6,860 nt of DNA from JASFRS01 sp050114795 (GTDB lineage: Bacteria; Pseudomonadota; Alphaproteobacteria; Sphingomonadales; CAKZYD01), in assembly GCA_050114795.1 (NCBI GenBank), contig JASFRS010000134.1, forward strand, positions 1-6,860. Direction: 5' to 3'. Numbering within the stretch: the stretch's first letter is position 1; every line of letters starts with the position of its first letter. Position numbers and translations under genes: made by a program. A model generated the notes under the pieces. That model did no database searches and was not told where the DNA came from. It worked only from the letters and a program-made list of their open reading frames with translations. This document shows, one piece after another, positions 6,257-6,860 of the stretch.

Positions 6257-6810
6257 TGTCATCAGTCTTATTCATGACACTCCTGTCAGCAGCGGAAGCC
6301 CATGAAGCCGCACACCCAAGCGGGCTTGCCGATCCAAGGTTCTGGGTTGCCGTCGCATTTCTCATTTTCCTGGGGCTCCTTGGTTATCTTGGCGTTCATC
6401 GGAAGATTTCAGCCGGGCTTGATGCACGGGCTGAAAAAATCCGGGCGGAACTTGATGAAGCACGGACGCTAAAAGAAGAGGCCCAACATTTGTTGGCTCA
6501 ACATCAGCGTAAACAACGCGAAGCTGCAAAAGATGCGGAAGCCATTATTGAACATGCGCGCGAAGAAGCGGCAATCATTGAGAAAGATGTTCAAACGAAT
6601 ATCGACACGATGATTGAGCGGCGCACACGTTTGGCTCAAGACCGCATTTCACAAGCCGAATCCGCAGCACTTAAGCAAGTCCGGGCAGCCGCAGTTGACG
6701 TGGCCAGCCAGGCGGCAAGTGAAGTTATTGCAGCCCATCTCAAAGGTGGTGGGAAACAGAAATCGCTCGTCGATGACGCGATTAAATCTGTAAAAAACAA
6801 GCTTCACTAA
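6253..6810 (+). CDS. atpF: F-type ATP synthase subunit b
   Basis: Peripheral-stalk subunit pairing with b'. The 185 residues have a hydrophobic N-terminal stretch (about 4-14), a His/Ala-rich linker (AEAHEAAHPS, about 14-23), a membrane helix at about 30-48 (starting FWVAVAFLIFL), the family's basic exit region (HRKISAGLDARAEKIRAEL, about 49-67), and then a long charged coiled coil with A/E/K/R periodicity. The C-terminal part (AAAVDVASQAASEVIAAHL) is typical of the delta-binding end of b. The extra hydrophobic N-terminus could be a cleaved signal or simply a periplasmic extension. The ATG at 6253 overlaps the atpF' stop (ATGA), but an adjacent in-frame ATG at 6256 lies 7 nt from the AGGGGA site (6243-6248), versus 4 nt for 6253. 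The true start may therefore be one codon later. It is the last gene of the operon, followed 15 bp later by the terminator. Confidence 0.95.
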   Translation: MMSSVLFMTLLSAAEAHEAAHPSGLADPRFWVAVAFLIFLGLLGYLGVHRKISAGLDARAEKIRAELDEARTLKEEAQHLLAQHQRKQREAAKDAEAIIEHAREEAAIIEKDVQTNIDTMIERRTRLAQDRISQAESAALKQVRAAAVDVASQAASEVIAAHLKGGGKQKSLVDDAIKSVKNKLH

Positions 6811-6825
6811 GCTCATATAAATATC

Positions 6826-6856
6826 AAAAAAGGCGGCTCCAGTAGCCGCCTTTTTT
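6826..6856 (+). terminator. Strong intrinsic terminator closing the Fo operon, probably bidirectional
   Basis: GGCGGCT (6832-6838) and AGCCGCC (6844-6850) form a perfect 7-bp stem with a 5-nt loop. Six A (6826-6831) on the left and six T (6851-6856) on the right extend the pairing to 13 bp. The T-run gives termination of rightward transcripts, and the A-run gives the same for leftward ones. It lies 15 bp after the atpF stop, so no atp gene follows in this operon. Confidence 0.95.
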
Positions 6857-6860
6857 ATAT

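Overview
The window reads as ordinary core chromosome of an alphaproteobacterium. Three things point there: a set of Fo ATP synthase genes in the order atpI-atpB-atpE-atpF'-atpF that ends in a terminator without the F1 genes; an SMC protein of the short-hinge type, preceded by a DsbA-like thioredoxin gene; and a CTTGAC / 17-bp spacer / CTATGG promoter that fits the alphaproteobacterial housekeeping consensus. Base composition is moderate (about half G+C by eye) and looks even across the window. The genus cannot be fixed from this sequence. There are no RNA genes, mobile elements, CRISPR arrays or signs of horizontal transfer.

Layout, all on the + strand. (1) Positions 1-629: the 3' part of a DsbA-family thiol oxidoreductase, probably a lipoprotein, whose start lies upstream of the window. 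(2) Positions 667-4128: smc, complete, 1153 residues, 37 bp after the first gene. (3) Positions 4129-4286: a 158-bp gap with a good sigma-70 promoter, a short leader with a stable hairpin, and a strong ribosome binding site. (4) Positions 4287-6810: the Fo operon atpI, atpB, atpE, atpF' and atpF. atpI/atpB and atpF'/atpF overlap, while atpE is set apart by gaps of 43 and 75 bp. The second gap contains a strong GC-rich hairpin. (5) Positions 6826-6856: a symmetrical A-tract/stem/T-tract terminator that closes the operon.

The five atp genes encode the membrane rotor and stator of a proton-translocating F-type ATP synthase: subunit a and the c-ring carry protons, the b/b' pair forms the peripheral stalk, and AtpI probably helps assemble the ring. 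The F1 genes (normally atpHAGDC in this class) must be elsewhere. smc acts in chromosome organisation and segregation with ScpA/ScpB, which are not here. The DsbA-like protein acts in the cell envelope. The three units look like conserved neighbours, not one pathway.

I found no undescribed system. The points most worth a second look are a 33-bp in-frame duplication in the coiled coil of b', the intercistronic hairpin after atpE, the leader hairpin before atpI, the short hinge of SMC, and the mitochondrial-type His/Glu arrangement in subunit a.
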